A DNA stretch of 64,000 bases from CAWGMT01 sp963823675 (lineage in GTDB: Bacteria > Planctomycetota > Planctomycetia > Isosphaerales > Isosphaeraceae), in assembly GCA_963823675.1 (NCBI GenBank), contig CAWGMT010000009.1, positions 868,001 through 932,000 on the forward strand, given 5' to 3'. Below the pieces are notes generated by a model, which ran no database searches, was not told where the DNA came from, and saw nothing but the letters and a program-made list of their open reading frames with translations. The position numbers were made by a program, and so were the translations under genes. Within the stretch, counting starts at the first letter, position 1. Every line of letters begins with the position of its first letter. Below are positions 1 through 8,285 of this stretch, piece after piece.

Positions 1-545
1 TCGCGCAAAGCTCGGGCCGTTGCCTTGAAGACCGCCTCGCTGATGTGATGCGTGTTACGGCCGTAGTGAAGGCTTACGTGGAGGTTCATGCGGCCCTGCG
101 TGCTGACGGCCTGCCAGAAATCGGCGACCAGCTCGCTGTCGAAGTCGCCGATCTTGGTAGCCGGCATCGCGACGTTCCAGACCCAGTAGGCGCGGCCGCC
201 CAGGTCAACGGCGGCCGTGACCAGGGTCTCGTCCATGGGAAGCACCGCGTGCCCGTACCGACGTATTCCGGCCCGATCGGCAAGGGCGCTGTCGATCGCC
301 TGACCCAGGCAGATTCCCACGTCCTCGGTCGTATGATGTCCATCGACGCGCAGGTCTCCCGTGCACGCGACGGCCAGGTCCACGAGCGCGTGGCGAGCGA
401 ATAGCTCGAGCATGTGGTCAAGAAATCCGATGCCCGTCGCGACATCGGCCTGGCCCTGGCCATCGAGGTCAAGCCGCAGCCGGATGTCGGTCTCACGGGT
501 CTTACGCACGATTTCGGCCGTTCGGTCGGAAGCGCTCAAGATCAT
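1..545 (-). CDS. hisB: Imidazoleglycerol-phosphate dehydratase HisB, 3'-truncated by window edge
   Basis: Dehydrates imidazole glycerol phosphate in histidine biosynthesis, in the cytoplasm. The reverse-strand frame reads MILSASDRTAEIVRKT..., then the conserved metal-binding motif DGHHTTED near residue 67 and the second signature NTHHISEAVFKA near residue 163. Both are diagnostic of HisB and carry the Mn-coordinating histidines and glutamates. The ATG at 543-545 is the only start before the conserved core. It is the last gene in the window of a minus-strand his operon (hisD, GNAT, hisC, hisB), 58 bases after hisC. Only the extreme C-terminus lies outside the window. It is monofunctional: no HAD phosphatase domain precedes it. 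Confidence 0.95.
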   Translation of the reverse strand, partial: MILSASDRTAEIVRKTRETDIRLRLDLDGQGQADVATGIGFLDHMLELFARHALVDLAVACTGDLRVDGHHTTEDVGICLGQAIDSALADRAGIRRYGHAVLPMDETLVTAAVDLGGRAYWVWNVAMPATKIGDFDSELVADFWQAVSTQGRMNLHVSLHYGRNTHHISEAVFKATARALR

Positions 546-603
546 GGGCCCTCGAGGGGACAATTTGATGAACCAAGACTTTACCCCATCCACGACAGGG
601 GGC

Positions 604-1657
604 TCAATCCGTCTGGCCGAGCAACTCCAGCAGCCGGTCGATCTCGGCATCGGTTCCGATGCTGATTCTCAGTCCGTCCGGATAGCCCGGATAGCACATG
701 AGCCGGACGAGGACCTTGCAGGATTTGAGGCGCTCGAAGGTGTCGCGGGCCGGAGGGCCGCCCGTCGCCCAGACGAAGTTGGCCTGGCTATCGGGCACCG
801 TGTAACCCAGCGATCGCAGCGCAGCCGTCAGCCGGCTCCGGGTCGCCAGGATCCTCGCTCGCGTCTCGGCCAGGTATGCCTGGTCGCAGAGCGCCGCGAC
901 ACCGGCGACCTGGCTGAGCATGTTGCAGTTATACGAGTCCTTGACCTTGATCAGATGGGTGACGATCTCCGGTCTACCGACGAGATATCCCAGTCGGATT
1001 CCGGCAAGGCTGTATCCCTTGCTGAACGATCGGGTGACGATCACGTTGGGATGGGCGGCCAAGAGCGGCACGGCATGGCAGCGCGGGTCGGCAAAGTCGC
1101 CGTACGCTTCGTCAACGATCAGCGGACAGTCGAGCACGCTCGCCAGCTCGGCGATCGCCTCGCGGCCCAGCGCCGTTCCGGAGGGGCTATCGGGATTGGC
1201 CAGGTAAACCAGGTTCAGTCCGGGGCGCCTGGAGCCGCCCGAGATCGAGCGTCCAGTCGGGTTTATAAGGGATCGTCACTCCGCGGCCGTCTTGAAGCGC
1301 AATCAGCGTCGTGTAGAGCAAGTAGCTCGGCGAGGCGGAGGCGGCCAGATCGCCGGGCCCGACGAAAGCGCGAGTGATAATGGTCAGCAGGTCGTCCGAA
1401 CCGTTGCCCGCCAGCACCATTTCGGGATCGACGCCGTGAAGCTGCGCGGCGGTCTTGCAGAGCTCGGTGGCCAGGGGGTCGGGATAGAGCCGCAGCCGGT
1501 CGCCGACGGCCTGCGCCAGGGCGGCCTTGACCTGCGGCGACGGCGGATAGGGATTCTCATTGGTATTGAGCTTGATGAATCCACCGTTGCGCGGCTGCTC
1601 GCCGGGCACGTATCCGGCCATGCGCGCGATGTGGGGTTGAAGGTAGCGGGTGAGCAA
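604..1657 (-). pseudogene. hisC: Histidinol-phosphate aminotransferase HisC, single frameshift
   Basis: A PLP-dependent class I/II aminotransferase making histidinol phosphate from imidazole-acetol phosphate. The N-terminal part (from the ATG at 1655-1657) has LNTNENPYPPSP and AGNGSDDLL. The C-terminal part has VDEAYGDFAD and the PLP-lysine motif TRSFSKGYSLAGIRLGY. The two parts are in different frames, and the join falls near 1220-1240 in a CCAGGCGCCCCGG context. Restoring one base gives a continuous protein of about 350 residues through PGLNLVYLANPDSPSG, the normal HisC length. With every motif preserved and a housekeeping role, an assembly indel is more likely than true loss, but the sequence as given is broken. 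Confidence 0.9.
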
Positions 1658-1679
1658 ATGAAGATCCTCCTAACCGAAT

Positions 1680-2243
1680 TCACGGCTCTGTGCGCTGGGG
1701 TGCCTTCTCCGCCAATCGCCGCAGGGGTTCGTCGTCGATCCGATAGACCGTCCACTCATCCATTGGCCTGGCGCCGAGGGCGCGGTAGAACCCGATGGCG
1801 GACGAGTTCCAATCGAGCACCGCCCACTCCAATCGTCCGCAGCCATGCTCGACGGCCTGCCTGGCGACCGTCGCCAGCAGGGACTTGCCGATGCCGCAGC
1901 CTCGAAATGCCGGTTTGACGAAGATGTCTTCAAGGTAGATCCCTGCCTGGCCCCGGAACGTCGAAAATGTGGTGAACCAGAGCGCGAAGCCGACCGGCTC
2001 GCCGTCGGCTTCCGCGATGGCCGCCTCTGCGACCGGATGCGGCCCGAAGAGGTGTCGATGAAAGTCAGCCGGAGTCGCCTTCGCGTGCTCTTCCAACTTC
2101 TCATAGACGGCCAGCTCGCGGACCAGGTTCACGAGCAACTCCGCATCGTCGGGCCGGGCCAGCCGGATCGCGACCGCGGCCGGAGCGGACGGGTCTGGAT
2201 TTCGCAACGGCCTGGGCCCGCTGTCTTCCTTTCCTGGCATCAT
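1680..2243 (-). CDS. GNAT-family N-acetyltransferase inside the his operon
   Basis: A GCN5-related acetyltransferase of 187 residues. The acetyl-CoA-binding motif region is visible around residues 110-135 (LEDIFVKPAFRGCGIGKSLL, the R/QxxGxG/A signature), and WNSSAIGFYRALGA near residue 155 is the usual C-terminal GNAT motif. The overall pattern resembles the diamine/spermidine acetyltransferase (SSAT-like) branch; the substrate is not inferable. Its ATG overlaps the hisD stop by four bases (ATGA-type), so it is translationally coupled to hisD and co-transcribed with hisC, 22 bases downstream. A role in histidine metabolism is not implied by the family and may be incidental. Confidence 0.88.
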   Translation of the reverse strand: MMPGKEDSGPRPLRNPDPSAPAAVAIRLARPDDAELLVNLVRELAVYEKLEEHAKATPADFHRHLFGPHPVAEAAIAEADGEPVGFALWFTTFSTFRGQAGIYLEDIFVKPAFRGCGIGKSLLATVARQAVEHGCGRLEWAVLDWNSSAIGFYRALGARPMDEWTVYRIDDEPLRRLAEKAPQRTEP

Positions 2244-3622
2244 GAATTCGGTCCTGAAGCATCGTCGGCGAGCCGGATATCGACACTCAAGCGATGCGCG
2301 GTCAGCCCTTCCTTGCCGGCCAGCAGCCGGATGTCCGGGGCCAGAGCGGCCAAGCCGTCCCGTGAGAGCGCGATCAGGCTCGAGCGCTTGAGAAAGTCGT
2401 TGGCCGATAGTCCCGAGGCAAACCGCGCGGTCCCACCGGTCGGCAACACGTGCGACGGCCCGGCGGCATAGTCGCCGGCCGCAACCGGTGTATAGTGGCC
2501 CAGAAAGATCGCCCCAGCGTTGGTGAGGCGAGGGAGCAGCCGCTTGGGGTCGCAGGTGGAAACATGCAGGTGCTCGGGCGCGATCAGGTTCGCGAGTTCC
2601 ACCGCCTCGTCCTCGTCCCGCACGCGAATCAACGCCCCAAAGCGTTCCAGGCTGTCGCGAGCCAGTTCACACCGGCTCAGGTCCGAAAGTTGACGCTCCA
2701 ACGCCGAGGCCGTCTGGTCGATCAGGGCTGGTTCCCAGCAAAGGAGGATGCTCGCCCCGGGTGAATGCTCGGCCTGGCTGATCAGATCGGCGGCGAGGTA
2801 ATTCGGGTCGGCCGAGGCGTCGGCGATCACAACGACTTCGCTGGGGCCGGCGATGCCATCGATGCCTACCGTACCGAAAACGTACTGTTTGGCCAGCGCA
2901 ACGAAGAGGTTGCCCGGCCCGACAATCTTCTCAACCGCATTCAGTCCGATGGCCGTGCAGCCGTAAGCCAAGGCCGCAACCCCCTGGGCTCCGCCCAAGC
3001 GATACACCTCGCTCACTCCCAGAGCGTGACAAGCGGCCAGCAGGTCGGCGTTGAATCCGCCAAACGGGGTCGGCGGGACGACCACGGCGATCTCGGCAAC
3101 GCCCGCGGCCTGGGCGGGCACAACCGTCATCAGCAGGCTCGAGGGATATGCGGCCGCGCCGCCGGGTACACAAACGCCCACCCGGCGCATCGGTCGATAC
3201 AGTAAACTCAGTTCGATGCCCGCGTCCGGCTTCAGGCTCACGTCGTGATTGAGGATCGCAGTCTGGTATTCAAGAATGTTGCGGCGAACCCGCGCGATTG
3301 TGTGGAGATACGCAGGCTCGGCCTCGAGGTGTGCCGCGCGCAGCTCGTCGGCCGAGACCCGGATCTGTGCTGGCGCGAGCGGCACCCGATCGAGCAGTTG
3401 GGAATAGTGAAGCAGGGCATCGAGGCCGCGGTTAGCCACGTCGTCACAGATGCGTTCGACGACCTGGCGCGGCGTCAACGGCTCGCCGAAGACCGCGACG
3501 GTCCGCGCTGTCCCCTCGGGGCTGACCACGTTGCCCCTGGGGCCCAGCTCCCTTCTCAGCTCGGCGATCGCGCGCGGGGCGTCGTCGCTCGAGCAATCAA
3601 TTCGTCGCATGTTGAGAATCAA
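2240..3622 (-). CDS. hisD: Histidinol dehydrogenase HisD
   Basis: Oxidises L-histidinol to L-histidine in two NAD-dependent steps; a zinc enzyme. It is 460 residues, slightly longer than the usual 430. Family signatures include GVCVPGGAAAYPSSLLMTVV, IVGPGNLFVALAKQYVFG, IAGPSEVVVIADASADP, the catalytic Glu-His pair in LIAPEHLHVST, and the C-terminal AAGDYAAGPSHVLPTGG. The start at 3622 gives a four-residue leader before a second ATG at 3610 (MRRIDC), which is equally plausible. It is the first gene of the minus-strand his operon; the region to 3937 is a divergent intergenic space shared with the serine protease gene. Confidence 0.96.
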   Translation of the reverse strand: MILNMRRIDCSSDDAPRAIAELRRELGPRGNVVSPEGTARTVAVFGEPLTPRQVVERICDDVANRGLDALLHYSQLLDRVPLAPAQIRVSADELRAAHLEAEPAYLHTIARVRRNILEYQTAILNHDVSLKPDAGIELSLLYRPMRRVGVCVPGGAAAYPSSLLMTVVPAQAAGVAEIAVVVPPTPFGGFNADLLAACHALGVSEVYRLGGAQGVAALAYGCTAIGLNAVEKIVGPGNLFVALAKQYVFGTVGIDGIAGPSEVVVIADASADPNYLAADLISQAEHSPGASILLCWEPALIDQTASALERQLSDLSRCELARDSLERFGALIRVRDEDEAVELANLIAPEHLHVSTCDPKRLLPRLTNAGAIFLGHYTPVAAGDYAAGPSHVLPTGGTARFASGLSANDFLKRSSLIALSRDGLAALAPDIRLLAGKEGLTAHRLSVDIRLADDASGPNS

Positions 3623-3937
3623 CGATTCGCTTTCCCGATCTGAAGTCTATCTGATCGAGCCACACCCGGTCCCTCATGATAGCAATGACGTGCCGGCCTG
3701 ATAAGGTGCGGCCTTCCGGGTGCGGTCTGTGTCCGAGCGCTGGTAGTTAAACTGGCCCCTCGGCATGAAATCTGGCGACCACCCCAAGCTTGTCGCTTGA
3801 AACGGGCGCGCGAAATGGATGGAATGGGAATAAGCGATCAACTCGATCTCGGGACTTGCGATCGACTTTCAGCAGTTCGCCATTTCCTGCGTCTCTTCCA
3901 TTCATTCGACAGCGCGGATACTAACGAGGAGGGATCC
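3623..3937. other. Divergent intergenic region between hisD and the protease gene
   Basis: A 315-base region separating the minus-strand his operon from the plus-strand protease. It must hold both promoters, but no convincing -35/-10 pair, T-box or attenuator-like hairpin was recognised. An open frame extends upstream of the protease from 3797, but its residues do not resemble a coding leader. The strong ribosome binding site sits at its right end, just before 3938. Confidence 0.5.
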
Positions 3938-6232
3938 GTGGCCAGAGTCGTCACTTGCCCATCGTGTCAGTCGAAGGGGTCCGTGCCGGACAATGCGGCC
4001 GCCGGGCGGATACGCTGCCCCAAGTGCGGTCATGCTTTTGAGGTCAGCGCCGCCACCGGTCCGGCAACGTCGCAGTCCCAGGCGCAGATGCGCAATCCGG
4101 CGGCACCGAAGCGGCCCAAGCCGACGGCGTCGGCGCACGAAGAATTGGAGGCAGTCGAGGCTCCGCTGCCGGCAGCCTTGTCCAGCTCTGGCGTCCGGCG
4201 TTCGGCGCCACAGCCCGCGGCCAGCCAGGGGATGAATCAGACACATTTGATTTATGCTCTGCTGGGTGTAGGCGGCGCGGCCGTGGCTTTGCTGAGCGTC
4301 TTGATCGTCGTGCTGTTGCGCGGAGGAGGATCGGCCGATCGCCCGTCCGAGAGGCCGCGCGCGGATGTTGCGGAAGCGGTCGCGCCGGTTGCGCCGACGC
4401 CTGCCGCGACCGTGGAGGCTAGAGTGCCTGCCGCGCCTCCAACGCCTCCGAGCGACAGTCCGGAAAACATTCGCCGAATCATCAAGGAAGCAACAATCTA
4501 CCTGAAGAACAAGATCGGGGACAAGACGATATCGTCGGGAACCGGCTTTGTGATCGAAGTCCGCGGCAATAACGTCCTGCTGGCGACCAATCGTCATGTG
4601 GCCGTTCCCGATATCTCAGACCTTCCCGAGAGAATTGCGCCGCAGGGGTCCGTTCCGACGATCGAGGCCGTGTTCCGTAGCGGGCAACGTCAGCAAGAGC
4701 AAAGCCTGGTCGCCCATATCGCCGCGGCCGACCTCAGCGAGGAGTTGAACACCGATCTGGCGTTTCTGGTCGTCGAGGGGGTGAATCGGCCCCCTCAGCC
4801 GATCAATCCGCTCGTACGCTTCGAGCCCAGTGAAGGCGTGCCTTACATCTGCGCGGGCTTCCCGCTCGGGGGCATGATCGGCAAGGTGACCGAGACGCAC
4901 GGCAATCCCTCGGTCACGATCACGGGGGGCCGCATCTCCGCCTTGCGCCGCGACGATCACGGCCAGCTCAATGTGATTCAGGTTGACGGCTCCTTGCAGC
5001 CAGGAAATAGCGGCGGACCGATCATCGATGAGAAGACGGGCAAGCTGATCGGCGTCGCGGTCGCCAAGGTGAGCTCGGTCGACACGATCGGCTTCGTGGT
5101 CCCCGCCGAAGAGGTGCGACGTTGCCTCGCAGGGCGAGTGGGTGCTATCCAGTTGAAACGGCTCGATACTTCGCAAACAACCGCCCTGGAGGTCAAGGCC
5201 CAGTTGGTCGATCCCAAACGTCTGGTCCAGAGTGTAGTCGTGCACGTTGCCCCGGCTGCTGGCGCGAGCGCCTTGGCGCCCGACAGCGCGGGCAACTGGC
5301 CGGCGCTGCCCAATACCTCGCCCGTCGAGCTCCAGAAGGACGACAATACGTTGACTGCCTCTGGCAAAGTCCAGGTGGCGCTCGGCGGACAGGACGAAGC
5401 CGGTCGCAAGATCTTGATCCAGACCGCCCATCGCAACGGCGCCGGCCAGCTCGTCTATTCCAAACCCAAGGAGATCGTGCTTCCTGAAAAAGCAGGCCCA
5501 GTTGTTACGTCCGGCAGCCTGGTGAGAACCTTGACACAGGTCCGGCGCAAGAGTTTTTCGCTCCTCGGGCCTCTGATCGATCCCGATAAGGATTGCAAGC
5601 TCGTCAAGGACGCAGACAGCGCGAAACTGAAAATCGAAATTCCCGGGAAGCTCCATACGCTCTCCCCGCATGTCGTGACCCGCAGGAACAAGAAACTGCC
5701 CTTGCATAACGCGCCCATGACCCTCGCCGAAGTCGAGGGCGATTTTGCGGCGATTGTGGAGGTTACCGGTGACATCAGTCCCGGCACATCCACGCCCAAG
5801 GATCGTCAGGGCAACATGCTGCCCTTCACGTATCAAGGCGGGGGATTGATCGTCTATCAAGACAAGGACAACTTCTTCCGGCTCGAGCGGGCCGCCAGCG
5901 TCATCATCGACGGCCTCCAGCCGGTGCACCGTTTGCTGATCGAGGCCGTAAAAGACGGCAAAGAGGCCGAGGGGGGATACATCTATCTCGATGTCCCCGA
6001 GAAGAACACCTTGCTGATCGTGATTCGCCGGAAGGGGCGCGTGCGCTGTCTGTTTAGCCCGGACGGCGGCAACTCGGTGGCTACGTTCAAGGAGTTCGAG
6101 CTCGACCTGCCGCCCAAGGTCAAGGTCGGGCTGACCGCCTCCAACATCTCCGCCAAGCCCTTTACCGCGAATTTCGAGAACTTCGCGATCGTGAACGACG
6201 CGACCAAGATCGACTCGGAGTTCGGCGGCTGA
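3938..6232 (+). CDS. Zinc-ribbon, membrane-anchored trypsin-like serine protease (S1/HtrA-like)
   Basis: The start is taken at GTG 3938, preceded by a gaggaggga ribosome binding site, giving 764 residues. Residues 5-35 form a zinc-ribbon with two CPxC knuckles (CPSC...CPKC) of the planctomycete MJ0042/FHA-like type. A low-complexity Pro/Ala linker follows, then one transmembrane helix near residues 105-128, so the protease would lie outside the cytoplasm. The S1 triad is complete: H220 in ATNRHVAV, D273 in NTDLAFLVV, S358 in PGNSGGPII. No PDZ domain is evident. The last 200 residues include a jelly-roll/LamG-like stretch (GGGLIVYQDKDNFFRLERA) that may bind carbohydrate or protein. Substrate unknown. 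Confidence 0.85.
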   Translation: MARVVTCPSCQSKGSVPDNAAAGRIRCPKCGHAFEVSAATGPATSQSQAQMRNPAAPKRPKPTASAHEELEAVEAPLPAALSSSGVRRSAPQPAASQGMNQTHLIYALLGVGGAAVALLSVLIVVLLRGGGSADRPSERPRADVAEAVAPVAPTPAATVEARVPAAPPTPPSDSPENIRRIIKEATIYLKNKIGDKTISSGTGFVIEVRGNNVLLATNRHVAVPDISDLPERIAPQGSVPTIEAVFRSGQRQQEQSLVAHIAAADLSEELNTDLAFLVVEGVNRPPQPINPLVRFEPSEGVPYICAGFPLGGMIGKVTETHGNPSVTITGGRISALRRDDHGQLNVIQVDGSLQPGNSGGPIIDEKTGKLIGVAVAKVSSVDTIGFVVPAEEVRRCLAGRVGAIQLKRLDTSQTTALEVKAQLVDPKRLVQSVVVHVAPAAGASALAPDSAGNWPALPNTSPVELQKDDNTLTASGKVQVALGGQDEAGRKILIQTAHRNGAGQLVYSKPKEIVLPEKAGPVVTSGSLVRTLTQVRRKSFSLLGPLIDPDKDCKLVKDADSAKLKIEIPGKLHTLSPHVVTRRNKKLPLHNAPMTLAEVEGDFAAIVEVTGDISPGTSTPKDRQGNMLPFTYQGGGLIVYQDKDNFFRLERAASVIIDGLQPVHRLLIEAVKDGKEAEGGYIYLDVPEKNTLLIVIRRKGRVRCLFSPDGGNSVATFKEFELDLPPKVKVGLTASNISAKPFTANFENFAIVNDATKIDSEFGG

Positions 6233-6296
6233 AAAACGGGAAGCCCCTGGCGGTGCTGCGGCACTCGTGTCGCGCAGCTCGCCAGCGGGCGCGTCC

Positions 6297-8237
6297 TCAT
6301 CGGCCCCCCACGACGGTGAACTCCACCGCGGAGCCGGCCGGCTTCGTGACTTCGACTTTGAGCGCGCGTGACGGCCGCCTGGCCGTGTCGATCCGGAGCG
6401 TGACCGAGTGACGCCCGGGGGCCATTGCTGTGATAAACAACGCCGACTCCACCGGCGCTTGCTGGTCGTTGACCCAGAGATTGGCCCCAGCCGCCGAATC
6501 AAGTCGAACCTGGACCGGCCCATCGCTCGAGACATCAATCGCGCCCTGCACCCAGACCACCTTGCCGCCCTTGGCGGCGACCGGCGGCTCGTTCAAGGGC
6601 AGGGTGCCATCGACCTTGGCATAGGCTGAAATCCAGTGCTCGGGTGGGGCATCCAGCACCTGCGCTCGCAACGCTTCGCGAGAGGGTACGGAACCAGCCA
6701 GGCCTTCGGACACCGGCTTGAGCACACGCCATCGCTGGATGGTGGGTGTCGAACGGATCGCGTACGGTCCCGGCTTGCCCAGCTCCGAGAGAAAGCGGAC
6801 CAGGTTGACGAATTCGGCCCTGGTCATCAAGTTCACGAGGCCTTTGGGCATCAGCGACCCTCCCGCCTTCTGGTCTTCGATCGATCCCACCGGGACGGTG
6901 CGCATCCCGCCGTTCGCCTCCCGGAGCACAATGCGCTGGTTATCCTTGTCGGCGACGATCCCCTGGAACACATGACCATCGCTCGTCAGCACAACCAGGG
7001 TGTGAAATTGCTCCTTGATCGACTGGTCGGGCGTCAGGATCGAGCTGATGATGTAGTCGGCGGGCGAGCTCTGTCCGATCGCGCTCAAGTCAGGTCCGAC
7101 GTCTCCGCCGGCCTTGCTGATCGAATGACAGCTCAGGCAGTTCAAATCGGCGCGACGGAAAATGGCCTCACCCCGCGCGGGGTCTCCTCGGGACAGGACT
7201 AGGGCGACGAGAGCGCTGAGCTCCTGCGGCGACGGCGGCTTGATCTCGGTGGCGAGGCCGGCCGCCCGGCTGAGGGCGGCGACCAGGGCAAGATCGGCAT
7301 GGCCCAACGCATAAACAGACCGCAGTGCGAGCTTGGCGGCGTCGGGCGCGATTTTTTGCTGAGCCAGAGCAGCCGCCAGGATATCAGCACCTCCCTGGCG
7401 ATTGAGAAATGCGGCCAGGACGGGCGTCAAGTCGCAGCCCTGCGCTGTTGCGAGGGGAAGGACTTCCGCGAATCGGGCTGCCGCGGCATCGACATCAAGC
7501 CGCGCCAGGGCGGCGAGAGCCAGAACACGCAAGGCCGCGGGCTGGTCCGCACCGGCGAGTGCCTCGATCTGGGCGCGGCCGGCCTGGCCGCCTATCGCTG
7601 CCAGGGCCTCGAGCGCCTCGCTGCGCAAGCCGTCGTCCGCCGCCGCCGACTGGGCGATTTTTCGCAGCGGCTCGCCCGCCGACTCGAGTCTCCAGAGGCC
7701 TGCCAGACGGGCCGCGGCTCTCTCCAGCCCGGCCCTCGCCCGCAATGCGGTCGCCGGATCCGACACTGGCGCAGCGGCCCCGATGAGCGGAATCAATTTC
7801 TCGAGGTGTTGCGCCGGCTGCATCTTCCGGTTCTGGGCCGCTTCGGCCAGGGCCTCGAGTGCCTTGCGGCGGATCGCTTCCGAGTGCTTCGAGCCGAGGG
7901 CAACTTGCTCATAGAGAAAGGTCAGGTCGTCCGCATTTCCACGCTTACCGATCATCTCGACGATGGTGCCCTGGCGAGCTTCCGGCACCCGCCCGCTCTT
8001 GAATAGCTTCACCATCGGGCTTTCGGATTGCTGTTGGGGCGGATCGCCGAAAGACCGGGCGGAAAGCTCAAGCGCCAGCCATGCCACAGTCACGAGCAGC
8101 AGGCGGCTGCGCGAAAACAATTGTCGCCTTTCGCTCCGCGAAAGGATGTTCTGTCGCGGAGCGAAAGACGACTTTTGCGGAAAGTCATTCACGTCCCGAT
8201 CCAAGCCTCTATGGTGCAAGGTCACGATGTGATTCAT
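6297..8237 (-). CDS. PVC-type HEAT-repeat c-type cytochrome (TIGR02603-like haem domain)
   Basis: An exported redox protein of the Planctomycetes/Verrucomicrobia haem-binding family. Alpha-helical HEAT-like repeats fill residues 75-340, followed by one covalent haem site, CLSCH, near residue 367, with the family context GGDVGPDLSAIGQ. A C-terminal beta domain with GANLWVNDQQAPVESALF completes the protein. The signal sequence (RLLLVTVAWLALEL) lies 40-60 residues inside the longest frame, so translation probably starts at TTG 8118-8120 (MFSRSRLLLVTV...). The upstream 39 codons are largely encoded by a dispersed palindromic repeat. The gene lies 48 bases behind the partner dehydrogenase gene in the same frame; in relatives both halves are often one polypeptide. 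Confidence 0.82.
   Translation of the reverse strand: MNHIVTLHHRGLDRDVNDFPQKSSFAPRQNILSRSERRQLFSRSRLLLVTVAWLALELSARSFGDPPQQQSESPMVKLFKSGRVPEARQGTIVEMIGKRGNADDLTFLYEQVALGSKHSEAIRRKALEALAEAAQNRKMQPAQHLEKLIPLIGAAAPVSDPATALRARAGLERAAARLAGLWRLESAGEPLRKIAQSAAADDGLRSEALEALAAIGGQAGRAQIEALAGADQPAALRVLALAALARLDVDAAAARFAEVLPLATAQGCDLTPVLAAFLNRQGGADILAAALAQQKIAPDAAKLALRSVYALGHADLALVAALSRAAGLATEIKPPSPQELSALVALVLSRGDPARGEAIFRRADLNCLSCHSISKAGGDVGPDLSAIGQSSPADYIISSILTPDQSIKEQFHTLVVLTSDGHVFQGIVADKDNQRIVLREANGGMRTVPVGSIEDQKAGGSLMPKGLVNLMTRAEFVNLVRFLSELGKPGPYAIRSTPTIQRWRVLKPVSEGLAGSVPSREALRAQVLDAPPEHWISAYAKVDGTLPLNEPPVAAKGGKVVWVQGAIDVSSDGPVQVRLDSAAGANLWVNDQQAPVESALFITAMAPGRHSVTLRIDTARRPSRALKVEVTKPAGSAVEFTVVGGR
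8123..8193. repeat. Dispersed palindromic repeat, family A, copy 1
   Basis: GTCGCCTTTCGCTCCGCGAAAG followed by CGGAGCGAAAGACGAC forms nested inverted repeats; the tail reads TTTGCGGAAAGTCATTCACG. A second, shorter copy lies at 11932-11984. Here it overlaps the 5' end of the longest reading frame of the cytochrome gene, which suggests that the true start is downstream of it. Confidence 0.75.
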
Positions 8238-8285
8238 GGCATCGAGCTGTTGGCTGCGCGCGCCCGGCGAACCGGCCCTCCCGGC

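Noticed and set aside
1220..1240. Programmed frameshift in hisC
   Set aside because: No slippery heptamer or downstream pseudoknot is visible, and many other genes here have similar slips, so an indel error is simpler.
4616..6538. 640-codon minus-strand frame opposite the serine protease
   Set aside because: Antisense shadow; no motif, no start context, and the plus strand has the catalytic triad.
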